Below, piece after piece: positions 25,999 through 36,200 of a stretch of DNA of 58,220 nt (within the stretch, counting starts at the first letter, position 1; every line of letters starts with the position of its first letter). Below the pieces are notes generated by a model, which searched no databases, was not told where the DNA came from, and was given only the letters and a program-made list of their open reading frames with translations. The translations under genes were made by a program, and so were the position numbers. This DNA is from Candidatus Gastranaerophilales bacterium (GTDB lineage: Bacteria; Cyanobacteriota; Vampirovibrionia; Gastranaerophilales; Gastranaerophilaceae). Where the stretch lies: contig CALUVM010000012.1 of NCBI GenBank assembly GCA_944324255.1, positions 1 to 58,220 of the forward strand, given 5' to 3'.

Positions 25999-26556
25999 AT
26001 GCCTTTTGAATTTGTAAAACAAAATATAGAAGATGTAATTCTGGTTAAACCAAAAGTTTTTGGCGATAATCGGGGATTTTTTATGGAGAGTTATAAAAAG
26101 TCAGATTTTATATCTAACGGAATAGGTGTTGATTTCGTTCAGGATAATCATTCAAAATCTTCAAAACACGTATTGAGAGGACTGCATTATCAGGCAAAAC
26201 CTTATTCACAGCCGAAGTTAGTAAGGTGTATTAAAGGCAGAATTTATGATGTCGCTGTAGATTTAAGAAAAAGCTCAAAAACATTCGGGAAATATGTAAA
26301 AGTCGAACTTTCAGAAGATAATAAACATATGCTTTTTATTCCCGAAGGCTTTGCTCACGGTTTTGTTGTACTTTCTGACGAAGCGGAAATAATTTATAAA
26401 GCGGGCGGAGAATATAATCCTGCCGCAGACAGAGGCGTTTTTTGGGCTGATAAAGATATCAATGTTGATTGGGGGATTGATTTTGAACCTATTTTATCCG
26501 ATAAAGATAAACAACAATTAAAACTATCTGAAATCAATTTGGAGGAAATAGAATGA
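25999..26556 (+). CDS. rfbC: dTDP-4-dehydrorhamnose 3,5-epimerase
   Basis: A 185-residue cupin enzyme, third step of dTDP-L-rhamnose synthesis. The family blocks are present: FMESYKKSDF, FVQDNHSKSSKHVLRGLHYQ with the catalytic His, YDVAVDLRKSS, and FIPEGFAHGFVVLSD. It starts directly after the ugd stop and overlaps rfbB by 4 bp. Confidence 0.96.
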   Translation: MPFEFVKQNIEDVILVKPKVFGDNRGFFMESYKKSDFISNGIGVDFVQDNHSKSSKHVLRGLHYQAKPYSQPKLVRCIKGRIYDVAVDLRKSSKTFGKYVKVELSEDNKHMLFIPEGFAHGFVVLSDEAEIIYKAGGEYNPAADRGVFWADKDINVDWGIDFEPILSDKDKQQLKLSEINLEEIE

Positions 26557-27530
26557 GATTACTTGTAACAGGCGGAGCCGGATTTATCGGAAGCTGTTTT
26601 GTAAGACATATTTTAAAAAAACATCCGGATTATAAAATAATAAATCTTGATGCTCTTACTTATGCAGGAAACTTAGACAACCTTAAAGATATTGAAGCAA
26701 ATCCGAATTATACTTTTGTTCACGGAAATATTTGTGATAAAAAACTCGTAAAAGATTTAATTAGAGAATCCGATATAGTCGTGAATTTTGCAGCAGAATC
26801 TCATGTTGACAGGTCAATTTCATCTCCGGAAATATTTATTGAAACCAACGTAAAAGGGACTCTTAATTTATTAGAAGCCTCAAAAGAGCTGGGAGTCGAA
26901 AGATATTTACAGGTCTCAACGGATGAAGTTTACGGAAGTTTAGGTGAGAGCGGATATTTTTATGAAACCACCCCGATTTCTCCAAACAGTCCTTATTCTG
27001 CAAGCAAAGCGAGTGCAGATATGCTTGTAAGAGCGTATGGAGAAACTTATAACCTTCCGGTTTTGGTAACAAGATGCTCAAATAACTACGGACCGTATCA
27101 GTATCCGGAAAAGCTTATACCGTTTTTTATTCTGAAACTTTTAAGAGGAGAAAAAGTTCCGGTATACGGCGACGGAATGAATATAAGAGATTGGCTCTAT
27201 GTTTACGACCACTGCGAAGCTATTGACAGAGTTCTGCATAAAGGAAGAGTTAAAGAAGTCTACAATATCGGAGGTCATAACGAAAAAACAAATCTTGAAA
27301 TAACAAGAATCATTCTGAAAGAATTGGGAAAAGATGAAAGTTCTATAGAATTTGTACAGGACAGACTCGGACACGACAGAAGATACGCTATATCTAATGA
27401 CAAAATAACAAAAGAATTGGGATGGAAACCTTCTCTAACTTTTGAAGAGGGTATAAAAATTACTATTCAATGGTATTTAAATAATCAAGACTGGATAAAA
27501 AATATTGAAAACAAAAAGGCGGTTGTATGA
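26553..27530 (+). CDS. rfbB: dTDP-glucose 4,6-dehydratase
   Basis: Second step of dTDP-L-rhamnose synthesis. The 325-residue extended SDR has GGAGFIGS at the N-terminus, NFAAESHVDRSI, the catalytic VSTDEVYGSLG segment and the YSASKAS motif, then the RCSNNYGPYQYPEKLIP block that identifies the dTDP-glucose enzyme. It overlaps both neighbours by 4 bp (ATGA), so the rfbCBDA set is tightly coupled. Confidence 0.97.
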   Translation: MRLLVTGGAGFIGSCFVRHILKKHPDYKIINLDALTYAGNLDNLKDIEANPNYTFVHGNICDKKLVKDLIRESDIVVNFAAESHVDRSISSPEIFIETNVKGTLNLLEASKELGVERYLQVSTDEVYGSLGESGYFYETTPISPNSPYSASKASADMLVRAYGETYNLPVLVTRCSNNYGPYQYPEKLIPFFILKLLRGEKVPVYGDGMNIRDWLYVYDHCEAIDRVLHKGRVKEVYNIGGHNEKTNLEITRIILKELGKDESSIEFVQDRLGHDRRYAISNDKITKELGWKPSLTFEEGIKITIQWYLNNQDWIKNIENKKAVV

Positions 27531-28372
27531 AAGTTCTTGTAACAGGAGCAAAAGGCATGCTCGGGCAGGATTTATGTCCGACCCTTGAAGATGAAGGATA
27601 TGAAGTTATTGAAACCTGCCGTCAGGATTTTGATATAACCGATAAAAAGCAGACTTCAAAATACCTTGCAAATGTCATGCCGGATTTAGTAATTCATTGT
27701 GCTGCATATACCGCCGTAGATAAGGCTGAAGAAGAGCCTGAAAAAGCATATCTGGTCAATGCTGACGGAACTGAAAATATTGCGGAATTTTGCGGAGAAA
27801 AAGATATACCGCTTGTTTATATCTCAACAGATTATGTATTTGACGGAACAAAAAATTCTCCGTATAAACCCGATGATAAACCCAATCCCATTAATATTTA
27901 CGGCAAAAGTAAACTAAAAGGAGAAGAAGCCGTACAAAAACACTGCAAGAGGTTTTATATTGCCCGTACAAGCTGGTTATACGGACATTACGGTAAGAAT
28001 TTCGTCGAAACAATGCTCACACTCGCTAAAAAAGTACCGGACGGAGAACAGCCTGAACTAAAAGTCGTTAATGACCAGTTTGGATGTCCTACCTGGACAA
28101 TGGATTTAGCAGGTGGAATTGCGGAATTGTTAGAGAAACCCTACGGGGTTTATCACTTGTGCGGAAGCGGAGAAACAAGCTGGTACGGTTTTGCAAAGGA
28201 AATTTTTAAACTTGCGAATATTGAAACCGACCTTAAGCCTTGTGAAACAAAAGACTTTCCCCGCCCTGCCAAAAGACCGTTGTATAGCGTAATGGATAAT
28301 GGTAAAATATTAAGAAATTGGAAATCCGCACTTAAAGATTATCTTGAACTTCGAACAGGAGAATTGTTATGA
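27527..28372 (+). CDS. rfbD: dTDP-4-dehydrorhamnose reductase
   Basis: Last step of dTDP-L-rhamnose synthesis, NAD(P)H dependent. The 281-residue protein has [29 protein letters not shown] and the catalytic YGKSKLKGE, with ARTSWLYG further on. All are diagnostic. It overlaps rfbB and rfbA by 4 bp each. Confidence 0.97.
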   Translation: MKVLVTGAKGMLGQDLCPTLEDEGYEVIETCRQDFDITDKKQTSKYLANVMPDLVIHCAAYTAVDKAEEEPEKAYLVNADGTENIAEFCGEKDIPLVYISTDYVFDGTKNSPYKPDDKPNPINIYGKSKLKGEEAVQKHCKRFYIARTSWLYGHYGKNFVETMLTLAKKVPDGEQPELKVVNDQFGCPTWTMDLAGGIAELLEKPYGVYHLCGSGETSWYGFAKEIFKLANIETDLKPCETKDFPRPAKRPLYSVMDNGKILRNWKSALKDYLELRTGELL

Positions 28373-29238
28373 AAGGAATAGTTCTGGCAGGCGGCACCGG
28401 AAGCCGTCTCTATCCTAGTACAATAGGGGTATCTAAACAACTCTTGCCCATCTATGATAAACCGATGATTTATCATCCGATTTCCGTACTTATGCTAGCC
28501 GGAATACAAGATATTCTTATTATAACAACTCCGGAGGATACGGAAGCTTTCCAAAAACTCCTTGGCAGCGGAGAAAATTTCGGAGTAAAGTTTACATATA
28601 AAATTCAGCCAAAACCTGAAGGAATTGCGCAGGCATTTATCATAGGAGAAGATTTTATAGGTGATGATACCGTTGCACTTATTCTCGGTGATAATATTTT
28701 TTATGGTTCGGGATTTTCCCACTTACTAAAAAAAGCTGCACACAGAGCCGAGTCAAATGAGGGCGGAACTATTTTCGGATATTATGTAAAAGATCCGGAA
28801 AGATTTGGCGTGGTTGAATTTGCTCCGGATGGACAGGTTATATCTATTGAAGAAAAACCGAAAAATCCTAAGTCTAATTATGCAGTAACAGGACTTTATT
28901 TCTATGATAATAACGTCGTAGAATATGCTAAATCTATCAAACCTTCTGACAGAGGTGAATTAGAAATAACCGATATAAATAAAATTTACCTGAAAAATAA
29001 TAAACTCCATACGGAACTCTTAGGCAGAGGGTTCGCCTGGCTTGATACGGGAACCCATGAATCACTCCTGCAGGCAGGACAGTATGTTAGAACCATTGAA
29101 GAAAACCAGGGGATAAAAATAGCCTGCTTGGAAGAAGTTGCATACAGAATGGGATTTTTGGACAAAGAAACTATTATAAAAAACATTCAAAAATATAATC
29201 AAAATGAATACTACAATTATATTACAAATTTACGCTGA
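28369..29238 (+). CDS. rfbA: Glucose-1-phosphate thymidylyltransferase
   Basis: First step of dTDP-L-rhamnose synthesis. The 289-residue protein has the GGTGSRLYP nucleotide loop, [15 protein letters not shown], the LGDNIFYG block and [13 protein letters not shown], matching RfbA closely. The ribosome site is AGGAG inside rfbD. It closes the rfbCBDA run; the following gene has its own promoter-like TATAAT. Confidence 0.97.
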   Translation: MKGIVLAGGTGSRLYPSTIGVSKQLLPIYDKPMIYHPISVLMLAGIQDILIITTPEDTEAFQKLLGSGENFGVKFTYKIQPKPEGIAQAFIIGEDFIGDDTVALILGDNIFYGSGFSHLLKKAAHRAESNEGGTIFGYYVKDPERFGVVEFAPDGQVISIEEKPKNPKSNYAVTGLYFYDNNVVEYAKSIKPSDRGELEITDINKIYLKNNKLHTELLGRGFAWLDTGTHESLLQAGQYVRTIEENQGIKIACLEEVAYRMGFLDKETIIKNIQKYNQNEYYNYITNLR

Positions 29239-29283
29239 AATGTGATATAATAAGTTAAGAGAGAATTATCAAGGAGACTGTAT

Positions 29284-30627
29284 ATGGCGGTTTTATCCAG
29301 ATCTGTTTATGTACTTGCAATTGTTGATGCACTTATTATAGGATTCATAACCTTTCTTAACTTCTATAGTGTGACATACTCATCAATAGGAGCAATGACA
29401 GTTACAACAATATTTGTACTTGTAAATATGCTCATATTGATGCTAAAAGGATTTTATACAGTAAGACAATACACTTTCAAAGATATATATTTGCTCTTTG
29501 AAGGTATTTTTATCGCAACATTTCTTTCGGGCTTATTCCTGATAAGAGGCTGGAATACTTTTGTTCTCAGTATACTTTTAACCAACCTTTTATTCACCTT
29601 TGCCGGCATTTTGATTGCCAGAATAATTTTTGTTATTTATAAAAACTTTTTAAAACCTGTTAAAAATATTCTGATTGTCGGTGCAGGACAGGACGGAAAA
29701 CTCATTGCGGAAGAAATACAATCCAGACCCGAACTCGGAATGAAAGTTGTCGGATTTTTGGATGATAATATGAACACCATTGAAGAAGAAGATTCATCCA
29801 TACCGATTTTAGGATTAACATATGACTCAGAAGCCGTAATAAAAGACAATAATGTTGATATGGTAATAATAGCAGTCAAATCAAGAATGGATTCTAATAT
29901 CCTTACAGACCTTGCAAAAGGGATTCCTCTCGGAGTAAAAGTTTGGAGAATGCCGACATTCTACGCCCATATAACACACAAACTTTTTACTTCAAAAATG
30001 GCTGTAAACTGGCTTTTTTATGATTATGTCAGACCAAAATACTTTATGTATTCATATATTAAAAGAGTACTGGATATAATTGCCGCTCTTGTTATTCTTA
30101 TAATAACTCTTCCTGTCACAATTATAGCAATGGTAGGAATCAAACTTTCAGACTTTGGACCGATATTCTTTACTCAAACAAGAATCGGTAAGTTCGGCAG
30201 ACCGTTTAAAATGATAAAATTCAGAACCATGTATCAGGATAAAGTTGATGAAGGTTTTGACGATGATTTAGAAGAAGTCGAAACGGACGATAAACGTATA
30301 ATGCCATTCTGTAAATGGATTCGCAAATTTCACGTAGATGATATACCTCAAATGTTTAATATTCTGAGAGGAGAAATGAGTATAATCGGACCTCGCCCTG
30401 TAAGAGAAGAGGTCTACGAAGAAAACAGAGAAAATATTCCGTTCTGGGAGTGCAGAAACTGGGTTCGTCCGGGCTGGACAGGATGGCAGCAGGTTAATTC
30501 AATTGATTGTATTCCGGAAGAACGTTTAGGATATGACCTTTATTATGTAAAACACAGGAACTTGTTCTGGGAAATTGCTATATTTATCCAGTATACTGCA
30601 AAGGTATTAAGCGGAAGATGTAAATAA
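29284..30627 (+). CDS. Polyprenyl-phosphate sugar-1-phosphate transferase (initiating enzyme)
   Basis: This 447-residue WbaP/WcaJ-type protein has four to five N-terminal membrane segments (about 5-125), a central Rossmann-like domain (GAGQDGKLIAEEI, about 138-150), a further membrane-entering helix (KRVLDIIAALVILIITLPV, about 261-279) and the catalytic sugar transferase domain with KFRTMY and GEMSIIGPRPVREE. It starts repeat-unit synthesis by loading a sugar phosphate on undecaprenyl phosphate at the inner membrane. A TATAAT about 30 bp before the ATG and an AAGGAG suggest separate expression. The sugar is not readable. Confidence 0.92.
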   Translation: MAVLSRSVYVLAIVDALIIGFITFLNFYSVTYSSIGAMTVTTIFVLVNMLILMLKGFYTVRQYTFKDIYLLFEGIFIATFLSGLFLIRGWNTFVLSILLTNLLFTFAGILIARIIFVIYKNFLKPVKNILIVGAGQDGKLIAEEIQSRPELGMKVVGFLDDNMNTIEEEDSSIPILGLTYDSEAVIKDNNVDMVIIAVKSRMDSNILTDLAKGIPLGVKVWRMPTFYAHITHKLFTSKMAVNWLFYDYVRPKYFMYSYIKRVLDIIAALVILIITLPVTIIAMVGIKLSDFGPIFFTQTRIGKFGRPFKMIKFRTMYQDKVDEGFDDDLEEVETDDKRIMPFCKWIRKFHVDDIPQMFNILRGEMSIIGPRPVREEVYEENRENIPFWECRNWVRPGWTGWQQVNSIDCIPEERLGYDLYYVKHRNLFWEIAIFIQYTAKVLSGRCK

Positions 30628-30641
30628 TAAGGAATTATATA

Positions 30642-30680
30642 AATAACGGGGCGCTGTAAATTTTGCAGCGCCCCGTTATT
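30642..30680. terminator. Strong bidirectional terminator between capsule locus and speE
   Basis: A 15-bp perfect inverted repeat (AATAACGGGGCGCTG with its complement, 30642-30656 and 30666-30680) with a 9-nt loop lies between convergent genes. The A/T ends on both sides suit termination from either direction. Confidence 0.85.
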
Positions 30681-30691
30681 CTAAAAATATT

Positions 30692-31543
30692 TTATACTAA
30701 CAATTCTTTTAAATAATTCGGAAGGGCAAATCTTGCATTATGATATTCTTTATTGTAAATTTTGCAAGTTTTTATTATTTCAGAAGCTCTTCTTTCGTCA
30801 AAATAAGAAAGCGGCTCAACAGTTTCGGAACAGAATGCCCACGCCCAGTATCCGCCCGGATAAGTCGGGATATTAGATGTATAGGTCGAACAAATAGGGA
30901 AAACTTTCTTTAAAAGTTTATACATTTTTCTAATCTCTTCTTTGTTAACAAAAGGAGATTCCGACTGCGCAGCCATTATACCGCCCGGTCTGAGCGAACG
31001 TTTGACATTGGTATAGAATTCTTCCGTAAACAAACCTTCTCCCGGCCCCATAGGATCAGTTGAGTCGATAAGTACAATATCAAACATATTTTCTTTATCT
31101 TTAATATACTCAATCGCATCCTGAACAAGAATTTCGCATTTCGGATTATCTAATTCGCAGGATATTGTCGGAAGATATTTTTTGCAAGCTTCAATAACCA
31201 TTCCGTCAATTTCGCAAAGCACAACTTTTTCAACAGTATCATGCTTAAGCACTTCTCTTACAGTTCCGCCGTCGCCGCCGCCGATTACAAGAACTGTTTT
31301 AGGGTTTTTGTGATGCATCATAGGAATATGAGCAATCATTTCATGGTAATGAAATTCATCCCCCTCTGTTGTCATCATTAAATCATCAAGAGTTAATATT
31401 TTACCTAAAGTACTGTCAGTATCAATAATTTCTACTTTCTGAAAATCTGATTGTTTGGAAAACAATACTTCTTTCTGTTTAATTGCAATACCAAAACCCG
31501 ATGGTGTAATTTCTTTATAAAATTTTTCCTGAGTCAATGTCAT
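30692..31543 (-). CDS. speE: Spermidine synthase
   Basis: SpeE moves an aminopropyl group from decarboxylated SAM to putrescine. The 283-residue protein has QKVEIIDTDSTLGKILTLDD, the VIGGGDGGTVREVL SAM-type loop, and LIDSTDPMGPGEGLF with the catalytic Asp, plus PTYPGGYW. Length is standard. The start overlaps the HIT gene by 4 bp. The Orn/Lys/Arg decarboxylase at 46 kb could feed the same polyamine route. No SAM decarboxylase is in the window. Confidence 0.95.
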   Translation of the reverse strand: MTLTQEKFYKEITPSGFGIAIKQKEVLFSKQSDFQKVEIIDTDSTLGKILTLDDLMMTTEGDEFHYHEMIAHIPMMHHKNPKTVLVIGGGDGGTVREVLKHDTVEKVVLCEIDGMVIEACKKYLPTISCELDNPKCEILVQDAIEYIKDKENMFDIVLIDSTDPMGPGEGLFTEEFYTNVKRSLRPGGIMAAQSESPFVNKEEIRKMYKLLKKVFPICSTYTSNIPTYPGGYWAWAFCSETVEPLSYFDERRASEIIKTCKIYNKEYHNARFALPNYLKELLV

Positions 31544-31860
31544 AGTTTAATTCTCCCTGATAGTATGTGAATATGCAGATGGAAAACTTCCTGACCTGCT
31601 TCCTTTCCTGTATTTATAACTGTTCTGTACGATTTTAAACCTGCTTTTTTTGCAGCTTCTTTAACCGTCATCATTAATCTGCCCAGCAGAGCTTCATCAT
31701 TCAATTCGTTTAATGATTCAACATGGATTCTCGGAACAACAAGAAGGTGAGTATCCGCTTTAGGGTTAATATCCTTAAATACAACAGCATCTTCGTTTTC
31801 ATAAACGAATTCTGTTCCGAAATCCCCGTTAATAATTTTACAAAAAATACAATCTTCCAT
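31540..31860 (-). CDS. HIT-family (HinT-like) nucleotide hydrolase
   Basis: A 106-residue protein with the N-terminal DCIFCKIINGD block and the catalytic HLHIHIL triad (H-x-H-x-H) near the C-terminus, standard for HinT. The family hydrolyses phosphoramidates such as AMP-lysine; the cellular role is unclear. An AAGGAGAG precedes the ATG. Cotranscribed with speE. Confidence 0.95.
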   Translation of the reverse strand: MEDCIFCKIINGDFGTEFVYENEDAVVFKDINPKADTHLLVVPRIHVESLNELNDEALLGRLMMTVKEAAKKAGLKSYRTVINTGKEAGQEVFHLHIHILSGRIKL

Positions 31861-31912
31861 AAGACTCTCCTTGTTAGAAAAGGATAATCCAAAATCAGGG
31901 TAAAGTAAAGGC

Positions 31913-33118
31913 TTAATTTGAATAATCTCTTAATTCCGGTCTTGAAGCTGCAGAATCACCGTATAAGTTATTCTTTCTTCCCTTTTTAAGATCAATATCT
32001 ATTACAAAATCCTCCTGTTGAGAAGCATATGTTTTTGCAGGCTCGACCTTAGGTGTTTTCTTGAATACAGCATTCTTAACTCCGGAATCTTCTGCAGGAG
32101 AGTTTGACTTAAAAATTGTTCTGATTTTATTTAATCCCGTATCAGAATTAATATCAGAAGGCTCCGGAGGCTGAGAATTTCCGTATACAGAAGACGGATA
32201 AACCGGTTTTGCTTCGACTTCAAGCTTAGATTGCATTTCAAGCTGTTTTCTTTCTTTTTCGGCTGCTTTTTGTTCACGGCGTTCTTCTCTGCGTGCTTTT
32301 GCAGCTTCTTTCCTTTCGTTCATATCTGTTTTTACTACATTATAAACCTTATCGGTTTCTTTTCCCAAACGTCTGTATTTTTTAGTAAAGACGTTATCAA
32401 TATTACCAATATCATAATATATTTGATTGGACTCTTTAGCAAAAACATCAGGCGGAAGCACTTTTGCCTGAACATTCTGAGCTATTTCAGGACATAATAT
32501 TCTTGAATAATCCTTTATTTTCTGAAGCTGCTCTGTTTGCGGAGAAGGCCCTCGTGTAATAATACGATTTTCGCAAACACTTATTGTCTTATAAAAAGTA
32601 TCCGACCAAAGAGTATTGTTGTTATTTGTATCAATAAGTATTGCATACGTAGAAATTTTGTAAGCCGGATCTATAACAGTTGCTCCTGCAATATTTAAAA
32701 AATCCCATAATGTTCTTCTTAAGATATAATTCTCGGAATCTATATATGAAGTCATTAAAAGCGCATATCTGGCATTCAGCTTTTGGGCAAGTTTTCTTGT
32801 AAGAGCATAGTCAACGTTATAAGAAGCCCTGAATCTTGATGTAAGATTTTTTGCCGCAATCATTGAGTTTGGATCATTCTTAAGAATCCGCCTGACTTCG
32901 CTTATTCTCGGAGCCGTTATATAATCAGTCTGGTTCAGTACATTAACAACTTCATCCGCTAAAAACTCTGCAGCCGCATCGTATATGTACGAGTCTAAAG
33001 AAGCGTTCTCTGTTACTATATTATCCGGAATTACAACAACTTTATATTCCTCCGCAAATACAAGAGGAGAAAAGAAAATAGCTATCCCGATTAATAATAC
33101 TTTAAAAAAATCTCTCAC
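31913..33118 (-). CDS. Exported protein with basic/acidic coiled segment, function unknown
   Basis: A protein of 401 residues starting at GTG 33116-33118. It has a clean signal peptide (VRDFFKVLLIGIAIFF, cut after VFA). The mature N-terminal 220 residues look like a mixed alpha/beta domain (YKVVVIPDNIV, YALLMTSYIDSENY) comparable to lipoprotein-type stress proteins. Residues about 255-305 form a Lys/Arg/Glu-rich helix (KARREERREQKAAEKERKQ), and the tail is disordered. The upstream ATG at 33145 would put charged codons and a -10 box inside the gene. The GTG lies exactly six bases after a TGCTATAAT box, so a leaderless mRNA is inferred. Family not recognised. Confidence 0.7.
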   Translation of the reverse strand: MRDFFKVLLIGIAIFFSPLVFAEEYKVVVIPDNIVTENASLDSYIYDAAAEFLADEVVNVLNQTDYITAPRISEVRRILKNDPNSMIAAKNLTSRFRASYNVDYALTRKLAQKLNARYALLMTSYIDSENYILRRTLWDFLNIAGATVIDPAYKISTYAILIDTNNNNTLWSDTFYKTISVCENRIITRGPSPQTEQLQKIKDYSRILCPEIAQNVQAKVLPPDVFAKESNQIYYDIGNIDNVFTKKYRRLGKETDKVYNVVKTDMNERKEAAKARREERREQKAAEKERKQLEMQSKLEVEAKPVYPSSVYGNSQPPEPSDINSDTGLNKIRTIFKSNSPAEDSGVKNAVFKKTPKVEPAKTYASQQEDFVIDIDLKKGRKNNLYGDSAASRPELRDYSN

Positions 33119-33133
33119 ACCGGAATTATAGCA
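33119..33133 (-). promoter_or_regulatory. Extended -10 promoter for leaderless GTG-start gene
   Basis: Minus-strand TGCTATAAT, six bases, then GTG. The box decides the start codon: the longer reading frame would run through it. Confidence 0.65.
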
Positions 33134-33212
33134 TACATATATCAATATGCCAAAAATTTACATCATGTTACTTACTATATTTATTTTTATATATATAATA
33201 TAATTAATTAAA

Positions 33213-36200
33213 ATGCTTAAAAAGTTAAATAAATACATAATTATAATAATATTATTTTATATATTCTGGATTGGGGTTTTGCCTCTTATTATGAGCAGAG
33301 GGGCTAAAGAATTATGCAAAAGTATTACTGCAAACACTGATTATGTTATAACCTTAAACAACCCCAAATTCAGATTATCCGTCCTGCCGACACTGGGATT
33401 TGAAGCCTCCGGCATAAGCGCCGAACAAAAGAGCGGAAGCGACAGCGCAGAAATTAAGAACTTTAAAATTGTAATCAGACTCCTTCCTCTTATCTCCGGA
33501 AGATTACATATAAATTATATAGGTGCATCATCAATTTCTGTTTCCTCTACTCTCAAAGAAAAAGTTGAGCTTGATAAAGATTTCTTTAGCAAGCTGGAAA
33601 CATCTAAAATCAAACTGGATTCCGCAAAAATTGACAGTTTTGAATTTCTAATGTACCAGAAAGATGTAAAACAGCCGATTTCTTATAGCGGAATGGATTT
33701 TTTCTTTCTCCGAAAGAACAGGTTCCTTAGATTTGAAACCCATAATCAGCTTAAAATACAGGACAAAACCTCAAATACTGATATAAACCTGTATCTGCCA
33801 AAGAATAATGATATTAAAAAGACCGTATTTGATGTTCACGTATCAAACCTTGATCTGGCTCCGCTAAGAATTTATTTTATAAATTATCTCCCGAAAGAGC
33901 TTGTATCACTAAATGGAACAATAAATGTTGAAGCTAACAAAGGAGAATTAATAACCCATCTTAAGAACTGTTCGGCTATTATGAAAACTCCGTCAAAATC
34001 GATTATTCTGCCGGATTTAATGAGTATACGCTCAAAATTTGATATAAAAAAAGATGTAATTAATTTTGAATATATAGATATTTCTTCAAAAAATATTCAT
34101 TCTTCAATAAACGGGAAAGTTAAAAATTATCTCGGCAAAACCAAAATGTCGTTAGACCTCGCAGTAATTTTAAATAAATCCAGTATAGAAGATATTGTAA
34201 ATTTGCTTCCGGCTTTTAATATTGAAGAAATTAATACGGAACGGCTTAAAAATTACAAATTTTATGGAGATGTTATCGGCAATTTTACAATCAAAGGGAG
34301 AATGCCGGAACCGGATATTAGCGGAGATATTTATGTTGATAACGGAATTCTTATAAAACCTATACCTAACACAGCTAAGGGAGCGACTATAAAACTCCGC
34401 TTTAATGGCAAAGATGTGAATTTCGATGTAGCAGTTCCGGCAGGAGGCTCAGAAAAAGTCTGGGTTAACGGAAATGTTGAACTTTATAATATCAAATATG
34501 CAGACATGACCATAAAAAGCACTCCGTCGGTAGATTTGCATATTGCAGAAACCGTAGTTAATCCGCTTCATGAAATTCTTAATTTTATAATAGGACCGGT
34601 GCCTATTATGGATATTAAAGGAAAAGGTAATATTGATATAATAGTTAAAGGGAACCGCAAGAATCCGCATGTCTGGGGAATTTTCAGGACTCAAGGGGCT
34701 GATGTAAACTTTAATGAAATACCTGATTTAAAGTTAACAAATGCTAATTCCACCCTGACTTTTGATGATGAAAATGCAGTATTTATATCTAAAAACGGAA
34801 AGGTAGACGGTAAAGATTTTGATATAAAAGGAACCTGTACACTTAACGGCAAATTCGATTTTGATGTTAATACCCGGGAGCAAAATACGAGCTACTTATA
34901 CAATGCAGTACAAACTTCCACTATGATACCTGAAATCAAACAGCTGATTCCAAAATTGGATAAAGTTTCAGGGCTTTGTGACCTCAAAATGAAAGTTTAC
35001 GGTGAAATAAAAGATATATCCGAGTTAAAATTCAACAAAAATGCCTTTTCTAAAGGGGAAATAACCCTTAAAAACAATAGCTTTACGATGGAAGGAATGA
35101 CTGTTGATAAAACAAACGGTAAAGTTATTTTTGACGGAACAAATATTGATGCCGCTCTTAAAGCACTGATGGGCAATTCCGGAATGGATATAAATGCTAA
35201 AATTAAGAATAATAATGCAGATTTAATCTTGAATATTCCGACTTTTAATCCTAATATTTTGATACAGAATCAAGAAATAAGAGAAAAGGAAATTTTGCCG
35301 TTTATTTCTGTAAAAGCAAAATACAAAGGTAAAATCGACAGCATTGAATATAACAAAATCGATTTATATTCGAAAATTCTATCCCCTAACCCTAAAAGCA
35401 AATTAAAGCCGCAATCCGGAGAAATCACGGTATCCGGCGGCAAAATAAATATTAAAAATCTCAAAGGATATTTAAGTACTCCGGAAAATACTTTTGATAC
35501 TAATTTAACAATTGATAACGCTTTTTCTAAAAATCCTAATTCAAACGGTAATATAATACTCAAAGCTAAAGATTTAAGTCTGGTTAATGATATATTTACA
35601 AGCGGGCTTTTACCTAAAAAACTAAATTACCTTAAGGATGTCAAATTCCAGAAGGGCGGAATTGATTTTAATCTAAAAATTATAAACAGTAAATTGCTTA
35701 CAAATACTGATGTCAGCAGTATTTCATTAATTTATACACCGCTAAACCTTCCGATAAACATAATTAACGGAAATCTTTCCCTGAAAAATAACACAATGAA
35801 ACTTAATAAAATAAATATTCTTGCTGATAAAATGCCGATTCTGGTTGACGGAGATATAAAAGACATTTTTGATAAGCAGATTTTTAATATTTATATCAGC
35901 TCCAAACCGCAGCAGGAATTTATTGATAAATATATAAACAAAAATCAAATCTATCCGATTAAAATAAAGGGCGATATTGTATACTGGGCAAGGTTTAAAG
36001 GGGTAGAGGATAACTTTGATTTAAAATCTACTATTAATATGAGTAAGGATTCCAGCTTCTACCATCTTGGCGCAACGATGGGAGATGTTGAAAATGCCAT
36101 TGTTCTTGATTTAGATACAAAAGTTCTTAACGGGTATTCACTTAAAATAAAAGATTTTTCTTATGATAAACTTATTGATTCACAAAGCGGACGCCAGACA

